From contig NZ_KQ948562.1 of the NCBI RefSeq assembly GCF_001514125.1, positions 108,229 to 172,228 on the forward strand: 64,000 bases of DNA, written 5' to 3'. Origin of the DNA: Streptomyces longwoodensis (GTDB lineage: Bacteria; Actinomycetota; Actinomycetes; Streptomycetales; Streptomycetaceae). The notes beneath the pieces were generated by a model. The model saw nothing but the letters and a program-made list of their open reading frames with translations. It searched no databases and had not been told where the DNA came from. The position numbers and the translations under genes are program-made. Shown here piece by piece: positions 1 to 9,818 of the stretch. How positions within the stretch are numbered: the first letter of the stretch is position 1; the number at the start of each line of letters is the position of its first letter.

Positions 1-360
1 GGCAGGCCAAGATCGACGGGATCGAGGTGCCCGACGTGGAGGTGGACGACCCGCACGGCGCCCGCACCCTGGTGCTCGGCTGGGGTTCCACCTACGGGCC
101 GATCACCGCCGCCGTACGCCGGCTGCGCACGGCCGGGGAGTCCATCGCGCAGGCCCACCTGCGCCACCTCAACCCCTTCCCGCGCAACCTCGGGGAGGTG
201 CTCCAGCGGTACGACAAGGTCGTGGTCCCGGAGATGAACCTCGGCCAGCTCGCCACCCTGATCCGGGCGAGGTACCTGGTGGACGCGCAGTCGTACAACC
301 AGGTCAACGGCATGCCGTTCAAGGCGGAACAGCTCGCCACGGCGTTGAAGGAGGCCATCG

Positions 361-368
<8 letters not shown>
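1..368 (+). CDS. korA: 2-oxoacid:ferredoxin oxidoreductase alpha subunit, C-terminal part (5' end outside window)
   Basis: The reading frame is already open at base 3 and runs to TGA at 366-368, so this is only the last ~120 residues. The visible part is the C-terminal domain of the KorA/PorA family: a short strand-turn segment (TLVLGWGSTYGPI), then an LNPFP motif and a VVPEMNLGQL segment. In this family the domain helps hold thiamine diphosphate and coenzyme A at the dimer interface. It overlaps the korB start by 8 bases, which implies translational coupling and a 1:1 complex. The enzyme would oxidatively decarboxylate 2-oxoglutarate (or a related 2-oxoacid) and reduce ferredoxin. The substrate is inferred from family and gene order. 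Confidence 0.9.
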
Positions 369-1440
<1,072 letters not shown>

Positions 1441-1462
1441 GGAAGTCAGCCGCAGCGGTGTG

Positions 1463-1882
1463 TCACGAGGCCCGGGACCTGAGGTCCCGGGCCTCGTCGT
1501 ACGCCCGGCGGGCCTCCTCCACCTGTCCCAGGCGGTCCTGGGTCCACCGGGTGAGCGCGCGCACCTGCTCCGCCGCCTCGCGGCCGAGGTCGGTCAGCGA
1601 GTAGTCGACGCGGGGCGGGATGACCGGGTGGGCGTCGCGGTGGACCATGCCGTCCCGCTCCAGGGTCTGGAGGGTCTGGGTGAGCATCTTCTCGCTGACG
1701 TCCCTGCCGTACCGGCCCACCGCACGGCGCAGCTCGCTGAACCGGTAGGGGCGCTCCAGCAGCTCGACGAGGACGAGGACGCCCCAGCGGCTGGTGACGT
1801 GCTCCAGCACGAGGCGGTGGGGGCACATGCGCTCGGCGCCGGAGGCGGTGACCCCCGGGTTGCTTCGGTTACTTACGGCCAT
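1463..1882 (-). CDS. HxlR-family winged-helix regulator (QorR-like)
   Basis: A 139-residue protein with the HxlR DNA-binding domain across residues ~20-110 (helix-turn-helix around RFSELRRAVG, wing around HRDAHPVIPPRVDYSLT). An N-terminal cysteine sits at the usual place (MCPHRLVLEHVTSRW, C20). In related regulators (YodB, QorR) this residue senses quinones, diamide or other oxidants. The gene is divergent from the NAD(P)H:quinone oxidoreductase-like gene at 1975, the classic arrangement for this family. Imperfect palindromes lie just upstream of its own ATG, so autorepression and control of the neighbour are expected. The redox-sensing role is inferred from family and context. Confidence 0.88.
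   Translation of the reverse strand: MAVSNRSNPGVTASGAERMCPHRLVLEHVTSRWGVLVLVELLERPYRFSELRRAVGRYGRDVSEKMLTQTLQTLERDGMVHRDAHPVIPPRVDYSLTDLGREAAEQVRALTRWTQDRLGQVEEARRAYDEARDLRSRAS
1465..1497. terminator. Bidirectional terminator between korB and the HxlR gene
   Basis: A perfect 15-bp stem (ACGAGGCCCGGGACC, 1465-1479) pairs with 1483-1497 around a TGA loop. It lies 25 bases after the korB stop. It also forms the last codons of the opposing HxlR gene, whose stop codon is at 1463-1465, so it can serve both transcripts. There is no U tract, as is usual in this GC-rich group. Confidence 0.8.
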
Positions 1883-1885
1883 GCC

Positions 1886-1910
1886 AGTACCTTACTTCAA
1901 AGTGGGTACT
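1886..1910. promoter_or_regulatory. Probable operator for the HxlR regulator
   Basis: The intergenic region holds an outer inverted repeat AGTACC (1886-1891) / GGTACT (1905-1910). A nested dyad ACTT-CA-AAGT lies inside it at 1894-1903. It begins four bases upstream of the HxlR start codon and lies 65 bases before the quinone oxidoreductase start. Operators built on ACTT/AAGT half-sites are typical of HxlR regulators. Binding is inferred. Confidence 0.55.
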
Positions 1911-1974
1911 TTCGTTCAGTTAGCGCCAGCTCTAGGGTTAGTGCATCAGCCACCCCCACAAGGAGTTGTGAACC

Positions 1975-2829
1975 ATGGGCATCGTCGTCACCGGAGCCAC
2001 CGGACACCTCGGCCGCCACGTCGTCGAGCAGTTGCTGGAGAAGGTCCCGGCGGAGCAGATCACCGCCGTCGTGCGCGACGAGGCGAAGGCCGCCGACCTC
2101 GCGGCGCGCGGGGTGCGGCTGGCCGTGGCCGACTACAACCGGCCCGAGACCTTCGACGGGGTCGTCGCGGCCGGCGACAAGGTCCTGCTGATCTCGGGCA
2201 ACGAGTTCGACAAGGGCCGCCCCCAGCAGCACCGGGTCGTCATCGACGCGGCCAAGGCCGCCGGCGCCGCGCTCCTCGCGTACACCAGCGCCCCCGGCAC
2301 CCTCACCGCCGCGCTCGCCGACGACCACCGCGCCACCGAGGAGACGCTGCTCGCCTCGGGCCTGCCGTACGTGCTGCTGCGCAACGGCTGGTACCACGAG
2401 AACTACACCGAGAACCTCGCGCCCGTCCTCGAGCACCACGCCGTCGTCGCGGCCGCCGGCGAGGGCCGCGTGTCCTCCGCGTCCCGCGCCGACTACGCAG
2501 CGGCCGCGGTCGCCGTACTGACCGGCGAGGGCCACGAGAACGCGACGTACGAGCTGGGCGGCGACACCGCGTGGAGCTTCGCCGAGTACGCGGCCGAGCT
2601 CAGCGCGCAGACCGGCCAGGAGATCGTCTACAACGCCGTGTCCGCCGAGGCGCTCACCGGCATCCTGACCGGCGCCGGGCTGCCCGCTCCGCTGGCCGAG
2701 GTCTTCGCGGGCGTCGACGCCTCGATCGAGAAGGGCGAGCTGGTCGTCGCCGGCGGCGACCTGTCCCGGCTGATCGGCCGCCCGACGACGCCGCTGTCCG
2801 AGGCGATCGCGGCGGCGCTCAAGGGCTGA
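1975..2829 (+). CDS. NmrA/SDR-type NAD(P)H:quinone oxidoreductase (QorB-like)
   Basis: A 284-residue atypical short-chain dehydrogenase. The N-terminal nucleotide-binding loop is GATGHLG (residues 7-13), followed by a Rossmann fold. YTSAP (~residue 103) and LLRNGWYHENY (~139) match QorB/YtfG-type quinone oxidoreductases. The ribosome-binding site AAGGAG lies just upstream of the ATG. The family reduces quinones with NADPH. Together with the divergent HxlR gene it looks like an inducible quinone or electrophile detoxification unit. Exact substrate unknown. Confidence 0.87.
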   Translation: MGIVVTGATGHLGRHVVEQLLEKVPAEQITAVVRDEAKAADLAARGVRLAVADYNRPETFDGVVAAGDKVLLISGNEFDKGRPQQHRVVIDAAKAAGAALLAYTSAPGTLTAALADDHRATEETLLASGLPYVLLRNGWYHENYTENLAPVLEHHAVVAAAGEGRVSSASRADYAAAAVAVLTGEGHENATYELGGDTAWSFAEYAAELSAQTGQEIVYNAVSAEALTGILTGAGLPAPLAEVFAGVDASIEKGELVVAGGDLSRLIGRPTTPLSEAIAAALKG

Positions 2830-2989
2830 GCCGCGAAGTCGATCACGTCCGTCGATACGTCTGTCGATCACGCTTGAGTGGCTCCCACCCTCGTCGGTCA
2901 TGACCGTATGGCGATACGGGCATGACAGACGGGGGTCCGCGGCGTTACCTTCGACCACGCGTGCGTGCGTGAAGTGAGAAGGAGTGGCC

Positions 2990-4018
2990 GTGGCCGGAAA
3001 GTCCAGGAGCGAGCAGCGCATAGGTCTGCTGAACGGCTTCGCGGCCTATGGCATGTGGGGGCTGGTCCCCCTGTTCTGGCCGCTCCTCAAGCCCGCCGGC
3101 GCGGTGGAGATCCTGGCCCACCGGATGGTGTGGTCGCTCGCCTTCGTCGGCGTCGCCCTCCTCTTCATCCGGCGCTGGGCCTGGGCCGGTGAGCTGCTGC
3201 GGCAGCCACGCAGGCTCGCCCTGCTCACCGTCGCCGCCGCGGTGATCACCGTGAACTGGGGCGTCTACATCTGGGCGGTGAACGCCGGGCACGTCGTCGA
3301 GGCGTCCCTCGGGTACTTCATCAACCCGCTGGTCACCATCGCGATGGGCGTGCTGATCCTCAAGGAGCGGCTGCGGCCCGTGCAGTGGGCGGCGGTCGGT
3401 GTCACTGTCGTCGCCGTGGTCGTCCTGACCGTCGGCTACGGCCGGCCGCCGTGGATCTCCCTGTGCCTGGCCTTCTCGTTCGCCACGTACGGGCTGGTCA
3501 AGAAGAAGGTCAATCTCGGCGGGGTGGAGTCACTGGCCGCGGAGACCGCGATCCAGTTCCTGCCCGCGATGGCCTACCTGACGTGGCTGAGCACCCGCGG
3601 CGAGTCCACGTTCACCTCCGAGGGCGCGGGCCACTCCGCCCTGCTGACCGCGACCGGCGTGGTCACGGCGATCCCGCTGGTCTGCTTCGGCGCGGCGGCG
3701 ATCCGCGTGCCGCTGTCCACCCTGGGGCTGCTGCAGTACCTGGCGCCGGTCTTCCAGTTCCTGCTGGGCATCGCCTACTTTCACGAGGAGATGCCGGCCG
3801 AGCGCTGGGCGGGCTTCGCCCTGGTGTGGCTGGCGCTGTCGATGCTCACCTGGGACGCGCTGCGCACCGCGCGGCGGGCGCGGCGGTGGGAGCCGGTGAG
3901 TGAGCCGGTCGGGTCGCGGGTCGCACCGGCCGTTACGGCCGACACGGCCGCCTCCGCTACCGCTGCGTCCACCGCTACGGCTGCCTCCGCTGCTACGACT
4001 GCGGCGACCGACGCCTGA
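2990..4018 (+). CDS. rarD: RarD-type EamA-family membrane transporter
   Basis: A ten-helix drug/metabolite transporter protein. Hydrophobic segments run from YGMWGLVPLFWPLL near the N terminus to ALVWLALSMLTWDAL near residue 285. The start is set at GTG 2990 because GAAGGAG ends six bases before it; the in-frame GTG at 2984 directly abuts that site. RarD proteins were named from a chloramphenicol-sensitivity locus, and their natural substrate is not established. The last ~45 residues form an unusual Ala/Thr-rich cytoplasmic tail (repeats of ATAAS/TAAS) absent from typical members, apparently from local DNA repeat expansion. It converges on the CGNR gene. Confidence 0.85.
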   Translation: MAGKSRSEQRIGLLNGFAAYGMWGLVPLFWPLLKPAGAVEILAHRMVWSLAFVGVALLFIRRWAWAGELLRQPRRLALLTVAAAVITVNWGVYIWAVNAGHVVEASLGYFINPLVTIAMGVLILKERLRPVQWAAVGVTVVAVVVLTVGYGRPPWISLCLAFSFATYGLVKKKVNLGGVESLAAETAIQFLPAMAYLTWLSTRGESTFTSEGAGHSALLTATGVVTAIPLVCFGAAAIRVPLSTLGLLQYLAPVFQFLLGIAYFHEEMPAERWAGFALVWLALSMLTWDALRTARRARRWEPVSEPVGSRVAPAVTADTAASATAASTATAASAATTAATDA

Positions 4019-4058
4019 CTTGGGGCGGGCGGGCCTGCCGGGTGGGCGGCGAGTCCCG

Positions 4059-4676
4059 CTAGGCGGTCCTGCCGCGGGCCCGGTGCGCCCGCACCTTCGC
4101 CCGGTTCCCGCAGTGCTCCATCGCGCACCACCGCCTGCGGCCCGGGCGTGAGGTGTCCACGAACAGCAGGGAGCAGTCGTGGGCGCCGCACTCGCGGACG
4201 CGCTCGGCGTACGGCCCGGTGAATAGGTCGACCGCGTCGCGCGCGACGGTCGACAGCAGGCCGGTCCCGGTGGCGCCCTGCGCCCACGCGCGCGTGCCGT
4301 CGGCGAGGAGACGGGCCACCAGTGGAGGCGCCGCGGCCGCCGCGTTGACCACCTCGACGTGCCCCGCGTCGAGCGGCCGGCTGTGGGCGCGGTCCGCCGC
4401 CAGGAGGAACAGGGCGTCGCGGACGGCCCGTGCGCGCTCCAGCTCGGCCCCGGAGACGGTGAGATCCAGCCCGTCGGGGAGGCGGCTGCGGGCGGCCCAC
4501 GCCACCAGGTCGGCGGGCTCGTGCAGCACCTCGTACCGCGCGAACGCACCCGGCCCGCCGGTCGTCAGCAGCTCCAGGCAGAGGGCGCCCGGGTCGAAGC
4601 GGTAGGGCTTGCCGTCGTAGGAGACCAGGGTCAGACCGGGTGACCGTTCCGGCGGTTCCGTTGCGCGCTCACTCAC
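4059..4676 (-). CDS. CGNR zinc-finger / ABATE-domain protein, probable regulator
   Basis: A 205-residue protein. The N-terminal ~130 residues match the ABATE domain (LCLELLTTGG..., long helices). The C terminus holds the CGNR zinc finger, with cysteines in ECGAHDCSLLFVDTS, RRWCAMEHCGNRAKVRAHRAR. The start is GTG 4676, giving MSERATEPPERSPG. The codon directly abuts a 21-bp palindrome shared with the divergent VOC gene, so the mRNA may be leaderless. The family is thought to be DNA-binding; here it probably regulates itself and the neighbouring VOC gene. No ligand can be read from sequence. Confidence 0.85.
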   Translation of the reverse strand: MSERATEPPERSPGLTLVSYDGKPYRFDPGALCLELLTTGGPGAFARYEVLHEPADLVAWAARSRLPDGLDLTVSGAELERARAVRDALFLLAADRAHSRPLDAGHVEVVNAAAAAPPLVARLLADGTRAWAQGATGTGLLSTVARDAVDLFTGPYAERVRECGAHDCSLLFVDTSRPGRRRWCAMEHCGNRAKVRAHRARGRTA

Positions 4677-4697
4677 GTAACCAATATAAGTGGTTAC
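4677..4697. promoter_or_regulatory. 21-bp palindrome touching both divergent start codons
   Basis: GTAACCA (4677-4683), a 7-base AT-only-but-one centre (4684-4690) and TGGTTAC (4691-4697) form a perfect 7-bp inverted repeat. The CGNR gene starts at 4676 and the VOC gene at 4698, so nothing else fits between the two start codons. It is the obvious operator candidate for the CGNR protein. It leaves no room for a ribosome-binding site of either gene. Confidence 0.65.
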
Positions 4698-5165
4698 ATG
4701 ACGCAGACCACTCCCGCACCCGTGCACTTCAAGCTCGTCGTCGACTGCGCCGACCCGCACGCCCAGGCCGACTTCTGGGCCGCCGCGCTGCACTACGAGA
4801 CCGAGGACAACAGCGCGCTGATCGAGCGGCTGCTCGCGATGGGCGCACTGCCCGGCGAGGCCACCGTGGAGTTCCACGGCCGCCCCGCCTTCCGCGACCT
4901 GGTCGCCGTACGCCACCCCGACGACCCCGTCGACGCGGACAGCGGCACCGGGCTGGGGCGGCGGCTGCTGTTCCAGCGGGTGCCGGAACCCAAGACCACG
5001 AAGAACCGGCTGCACCTCGACCTGCACGTGGGCGGCGAGCGCCGCGCCGGGGAGGTCGAGCGGCTGACCGCGCTCGGCGCGCGCGTGGAGCGGGAGGTGA
5101 AGGAGCCGTCGGGCCAGTGGGTGGTGATGACGGACCCGGAGGGCAACGAGTTCTGCGTGCAGTGA
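4698..5165 (+). CDS. VOC-superfamily protein (glyoxalase/bleomycin-resistance fold)
   Basis: A 155-residue protein with two beta-alpha-beta-beta-beta units: FKLVVDCADPHAQADFWAAAL at residues ~9-29, and LHLDLHVGGERRAGEVERL then WVVMTDPEGNEFCVQ at the C terminus. The ATG follows the palindrome directly, with no Shine-Dalgarno sequence, which suggests leaderless translation. VOC proteins include glyoxalases, dioxygenases and antibiotic-binding resistance proteins; the metal ligands are not clear enough to choose. The divergent CGNR gene suggests a ligand-controlled stress or detoxification pair. Confidence 0.82.
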   Translation: MTQTTPAPVHFKLVVDCADPHAQADFWAAALHYETEDNSALIERLLAMGALPGEATVEFHGRPAFRDLVAVRHPDDPVDADSGTGLGRRLLFQRVPEPKTTKNRLHLDLHVGGERRAGEVERLTALGARVEREVKEPSGQWVVMTDPEGNEFCVQ

Positions 5166-5203
5166 GGGTGGGCGGGGGCGCTTCGATAGGTGAACTCCGT
5201 GTC

Positions 5204-6290
<1,087 letters not shown>

Positions 6291-6313
6291 CGGGGTGGCG
6301 CTGTCCCCGTAAG

Positions 6314-6345
6314 GGAGCGGAGAGGCCGACCCTCTCTCACGCTCC
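6314..6345. terminator. Bidirectional terminator between convergent genes
   Basis: GGAGCG-GAGAGG (6314-6325) pairs with CCTCTC (6331-6336) and CGCTCC (6340-6345). The loop is CCGAC and a 3-base bulge is the stop codon of the opposing gene. It lies 23 bases past the aminopeptidase stop. Confidence 0.7.
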
Positions 6346-7704
6346 GGCGGTGCGGGCCCGCTGGGCCAGGCGGAGCATACGGGCGCGGGCCGACTCGAGC
6401 TCCTCGGCGTCCTCGGCGGCCGGGCCGTCCTCGGCCGCCAACTCCGTCCACAGCCCGATCAGTTCCGTGCCCAGGTTCAGGCCCTGGAAGGGGTCGCGTA
6501 CGGCACGCCAGGCCGCGGCGGCGCTCTGGACGTTGCCGTACGCGGCCTCGGCGTCGCCCGCGCGGCGGTGGACGCCGGCCAGTTCCAGGGAGACGTGGAA
6601 GGCGCGCAGCGCGTCGCCGGACAAGTAGGCGATGTAGGCGCCCAGTTCGCGGAGCCTCAGCACCTCGGGGTGGGCCGGGCCCAGCGCGCTGGACGCCTCG
6701 GCCACGGTCCGCTCGGCGAGCTGTGCGGCCGCCTCTATGCGGCCCTCCCTGACCGCCTCGTTGATCCGTGCGGTCGGCTCGGCGAGCACCGCGGGCGTCC
6801 CGTCGGTCCCGGTCACCGTCCGGGGGTCCTCCCCGAGCACCGCCTCGGCGACCGCGTCGAACCCCCGCGCGGGCGTGTGCTGGGGCTCCGGGTCGGCCTC
6901 GGCCAGCGCGGGACCCAGCTCCAGACCGAGGTCGCGGGTGGCGGGGGACACCGGGGCGGCGACGGGGGCCGGGGGCTGCGCCGGGTCCGTGGGGACGGCC
7001 GTCGCGTGCTCCGGGGACGGGTCCATCGCGGGGGGCGGGCCGAAGACGCCCGTCGGCTGGGCGACCGTGCCGGGCGCGGGGGCCGCGTCCTGCGCCTCGG
7101 GCACCGCGCGCAGCCGGAACGTCGGCGCGGCGTCCCGCACCGGCTCGGACACGGACCGCAGGAGGTGCGTGGGCTTGTCACGAGCCGGCTCGGAGGACGG
7201 GGGCGGTCCGGGAGTGGTGGAGTGGTCCGACGCGGCCGGGTCCTCGGCGACGTCCGGGTGCTCGGGGACGGGCGCGGGCCTAGGCTCAGGTGAGTGCGGG
7301 GGCGCAGGCGCCGGCGCGCGCTCCGGCGGGGCAACAGGCACCGGCGGCGCCGCCGCCTCCCCCAGCGGTGCCATCCGCGCCGGCTCCCCCGTGAAGTGGC
7401 TCGAACCGTCCGTGTCGACCCGCAGCGGAACGACGTAGCCGATGCGCGTGTCGTGGACGGTGGCGAGCACGGGGTGCCCGGTGGCGAGGGCGATGCGGTG
7501 CAGGTGGCGCAGCACGGCGTGCTGCGTCTCCTCACCGTCGGCCGCGGCGACCGGCACCCCGCCGATCGTCGCGCCGGCCCCGCCCGGTCCCGCACCGGGG
7601 ACGCGGACGTCGAGCGGCACCACGCCGGCCGTCGGACTCCCGGCGGCGAGCATCTGGTCCCGCTTCTTCTCGCGGTTCGTCTTCTCGCGGCTCAGTCGAG
7701 ACAT
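6337..7704 (-). CDS. TPR-like protein with proline-rich central region, function unknown
   Basis: A 455-residue protein. ATG 7704 is chosen because GAGGGA lies four bases upstream; the GTG at 7716 has no such site. The N-terminal ~115 residues are a conserved-looking globular part (TQHAVLRHLHRIALATGHPVLATV). Residues ~115-300 are Pro/Ala/Glu-rich and probably disordered. The C-terminal ~150 residues are helical pairs like tetratricopeptide repeats (AAQLAERTVAEASSALGPAHPEVLRLRELGA...). It has no signal peptide. It is divergent from the Walker-like gene at 7924. I do not recognise a defined family beyond the helical repeats; a scaffolding or regulatory role is only a guess. Confidence 0.7.
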   Translation of the reverse strand: MSRLSREKTNREKKRDQMLAAGSPTAGVVPLDVRVPGAGPGGAGATIGGVPVAAADGEETQHAVLRHLHRIALATGHPVLATVHDTRIGYVVPLRVDTDGSSHFTGEPARMAPLGEAAAPPVPVAPPERAPAPAPPHSPEPRPAPVPEHPDVAEDPAASDHSTTPGPPPSSEPARDKPTHLLRSVSEPVRDAAPTFRLRAVPEAQDAAPAPGTVAQPTGVFGPPPAMDPSPEHATAVPTDPAQPPAPVAAPVSPATRDLGLELGPALAEADPEPQHTPARGFDAVAEAVLGEDPRTVTGTDGTPAVLAEPTARINEAVREGRIEAAAQLAERTVAEASSALGPAHPEVLRLRELGAYIAYLSGDALRAFHVSLELAGVHRRAGDAEAAYGNVQSAAAAWRAVRDPFQGLNLGTELIGLWTELAAEDGPAAEDAEELESARARMLRLAQRARTAGA

Positions 7705-7923
7705 CGGTTCCCTCACACTCGGATGCGTGGGGAAGCCGTAGGGCTCCGCTCCCCAGCGTCACGATCCGGTCCTGCACGTACTGTTGAAGTCTCACCGCTC
7801 GCCCCCGGTGCACACGTCACCACGCTGTCACAGCATCGTTCCAGGAACCCACCGCACCCGGGACGCCGCACCGGACACCGGGGCCCGCGGCGGTTGACGG
7901 CCGACGAGGAGGGGGTACGGCAG

Positions 7924-8445
7924 ATGCGGACGACGGACGCGCGCGGCGGACCGGAGATCTGGCTGCGCGGCCCGGTCGCCCCACCGGAGCCGGGTGCGTA
8001 CGGCCCCGCCGCACCCCCTGGTGCCCCGCGCCGTTTCTCCTGGCTGGGCGCGCACGGCGGCGCCGGCGCCACCACGCTGTCCCGCGTCTACGGCGGCCAC
8101 GACTGCGGCCGCGGCTGGCCCGGCCCCGGCGACCCGGCGTCGGTGCTGCTCGTCGCCCGCACGCACGCGTACGGCATCGAGGCGGCCCTGCGCACCCTGG
8201 AGGTCTTCCGGCGCGGCCAGGCGCCGCGCGGGCTCGACCTGGGCGCGGTGGTGCTGGTCGCGGACGCGCCGGGCCGGCTGCCGCGCCCGCTGGCCCAGGG
8301 TGTGCGGCTGCTCGAGTCCGTCGTGGACGTCCACCGCGTCCCGTGGGTGCCCGCGTGGCGCCTCGGCGACCTCACCGGCCCCCCGCCGCGCGACACGGAC
8401 GCGCTCACCCGCCTCACCGGCGCGCACGCCGGCTGGAGCGGATGA
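7924..8445 (+). CDS. Walker-like protein with degenerate P-loop (DUF6668-like)
   Basis: A 173-residue protein beginning at ATG 7924. Residues ~40-52 read WLGAHGGAGATTLSR. This is the position and shape of a ParA/MinD-type deviant Walker A loop (KGGxGKTT), but both lysines are missing. VLLVARTHAYGIEAAL and LGAVVLVADAPGRLP follow as Rossmann-like strands, and VHRVPWVPAWRLGDL is near the end. Similar actinobacterial proteins occur on plasmid-like elements and in chromosomes. It overlaps the amidase gene by 4 bases (ATGA). Nucleotide hydrolysis seems unlikely without the lysine. Function unknown. Confidence 0.65.
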   Translation: MRTTDARGGPEIWLRGPVAPPEPGAYGPAAPPGAPRRFSWLGAHGGAGATTLSRVYGGHDCGRGWPGPGDPASVLLVARTHAYGIEAALRTLEVFRRGQAPRGLDLGAVVLVADAPGRLPRPLAQGVRLLESVVDVHRVPWVPAWRLGDLTGPPPRDTDALTRLTGAHAGWSG

Positions 8446-9758
8446 CGCCGGAGCGCGGACCCGGGGGTCCCTCGGCCGGCTCCGGCGAGACCGTGGACCA
8501 CGGCACCCACGCCCACTCCCTCGCCGCCGCCGTCCGCGCGGGACGCGTGCGTGCCGTCGATGTCGTCGCCGACGCACTGGAGCGGATCGCCCGTACCGAC
8601 CGGTCCCTGTGCGCCTTCCGCGAGGTGTGGGAGGAGGACGCGCTGCGGCGGGCCGCCGAGGTGGACGCGCGGGTCGCCGCCGGTGAGCGGCTGCCGCTGG
8701 CCGGGGTGCCGTTCGCGGTGAAGGGCCGGCACGGGCTGCGGTCGGCGGGGCCGCTGGTGGCCGCCGGGTGCGTGGCCGTGGGCGCCACCGCCGTACCGGG
8801 GCCGGGCACGCCGTGGCAGACCTGGGGCCTGGGCCGGTACGGCCGCACCGTCAACCCGTGGCGGGCCGACCGTACGCCGGGGGGCTCGTCGGCGGGGGCC
8901 GCGGTGGCCGTGGCCGCGGGAGTGGTCCCCCTCGCGACCGGCGGCGACGGGGCCGGGTCGGTGCGGATACCGGCCGCCTGGTGCGGCGTCCTCGGCCTCA
9001 AGACGACCAACGGCCGCCTGCCCTCCGCCGACCGTACGGGGCTGGCGGCGCCCGGGGTCCTCGTACGGTGCGCCACGGACGCGCGGGCGTGGTGGACGGC
9101 GGTGACGGTGGGGGCGGCCGGGACGACGGGGATGGCGGGGGTGGCGGGGACGGGGGTGGCCGGGGAGGGTGCGGCGGTGAAGCCGCGTCCGCTTCGCGCC
9201 GTCTGGTCACCCGATCTGGGGTTCGCCGACGTCGACCCCGAGCCGGTGGCCGTCGCGCACGCCGCCGCGCTGCGGCTCGCCGACTCCGGGGCCGTACGCA
9301 TCGAACAGGACCTGCCCGGTCCGAGGGATCGGCGCGCTGCAAGGGACCGGCGGGCTCCAAGGGGCCGGCGACCCGCCCCGGAGGGTGCGCCCCTGCGGCT
9401 GGAGGACCCGGCCGACGCCTGGCTGGCCCTGCGGACCGCCTCCGGCGACGACCCCCTCGCTCTCGCCCTCGCCCGCCGGATCCGCGCCGTGAACGACCGG
9501 CGCCTGGACGCGCTGTTCCGGCGGACCGATCTGTTGCTGACGCCGACCACCCCGTGCGCCGCGCACGGCCACAACGGCCCCGGCGAGCGCTATTCGACCG
9601 CGCTGACTTGGTCCTTCAACCTCAGCGGGCATCCGGCGCTCAGCATCCCGGCGGGGTTCGGGTCGGACGGGTGCCCGCTGGGACTCCAGGTGGTCGCTCC
9701 GCGCGGCGGTGAGCGGGCGCTGCTGGACTTCGCGGAGCTTTTACATTCTGACGCATAA
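8442..9758 (+). CDS. Amidase-signature family hydrolase
   Basis: A 438-residue amidase. The Ser-cisSer-Lys triad can be read directly: K94 in PFAVKGRHG, S149 in TPGGSSAG and S173 in GGDGAGSVRIPA, with the usual 24-residue spacing between the two serines. Start ATG 8442 overlaps the previous stop. Two low-complexity stretches interrupt the family pattern: a Gly/Ala/Val/Thr run near residues 222-246 and an Arg/Pro-rich run near residues 288-312. No GatB or GatC lies nearby, so it is probably a stand-alone amide hydrolase rather than part of the tRNA amidotransferase. Substrate unknown. Confidence 0.88.
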   Translation: MTPERGPGGPSAGSGETVDHGTHAHSLAAAVRAGRVRAVDVVADALERIARTDRSLCAFREVWEEDALRRAAEVDARVAAGERLPLAGVPFAVKGRHGLRSAGPLVAAGCVAVGATAVPGPGTPWQTWGLGRYGRTVNPWRADRTPGGSSAGAAVAVAAGVVPLATGGDGAGSVRIPAAWCGVLGLKTTNGRLPSADRTGLAAPGVLVRCATDARAWWTAVTVGAAGTTGMAGVAGTGVAGEGAAVKPRPLRAVWSPDLGFADVDPEPVAVAHAAALRLADSGAVRIEQDLPGPRDRRAARDRRAPRGRRPAPEGAPLRLEDPADAWLALRTASGDDPLALALARRIRAVNDRRLDALFRRTDLLLTPTTPCAAHGHNGPGERYSTALTWSFNLSGHPALSIPAGFGSDGCPLGLQVVAPRGGERALLDFAELLHSDA

Positions 9759-9799
9759 GATGCGTACGCATATGATGGACGTCGATCTGGACGTCGATC
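9751..9799. promoter_or_regulatory. Repeat-rich operator region before the flavin reductase gene
   Basis: A perfect 12-bp palindrome ATGCGTACGCAT (9760-9771) is preceded by another half-site, ACGCAT (9751-9756), giving three alternating arms. It is followed by a perfect tandem 12-bp direct repeat TGGACGTCGATC (9776-9787 and 9788-9799). The block overlaps the end of the amidase gene and ends 19 bases before the next start codon. It looks like a binding region for at least one dimeric regulator. Confidence 0.5.
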
Positions 9800-9818
9800 G
9801 ATCCTCAGGGAGGCCCCC

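Noticed and set aside
2984-2992. GTG 2984 as the start of the RarD gene
   Set aside because: It directly abuts the GAAGGAG ribosome-binding site with no spacing; GTG 2990 has the normal distance.
8442-9758. GatA subunit of glutamyl-tRNA amidotransferase
   Set aside because: No gatB or gatC neighbours and the sequence between motifs is shorter than GatA; a general amidase fits better.
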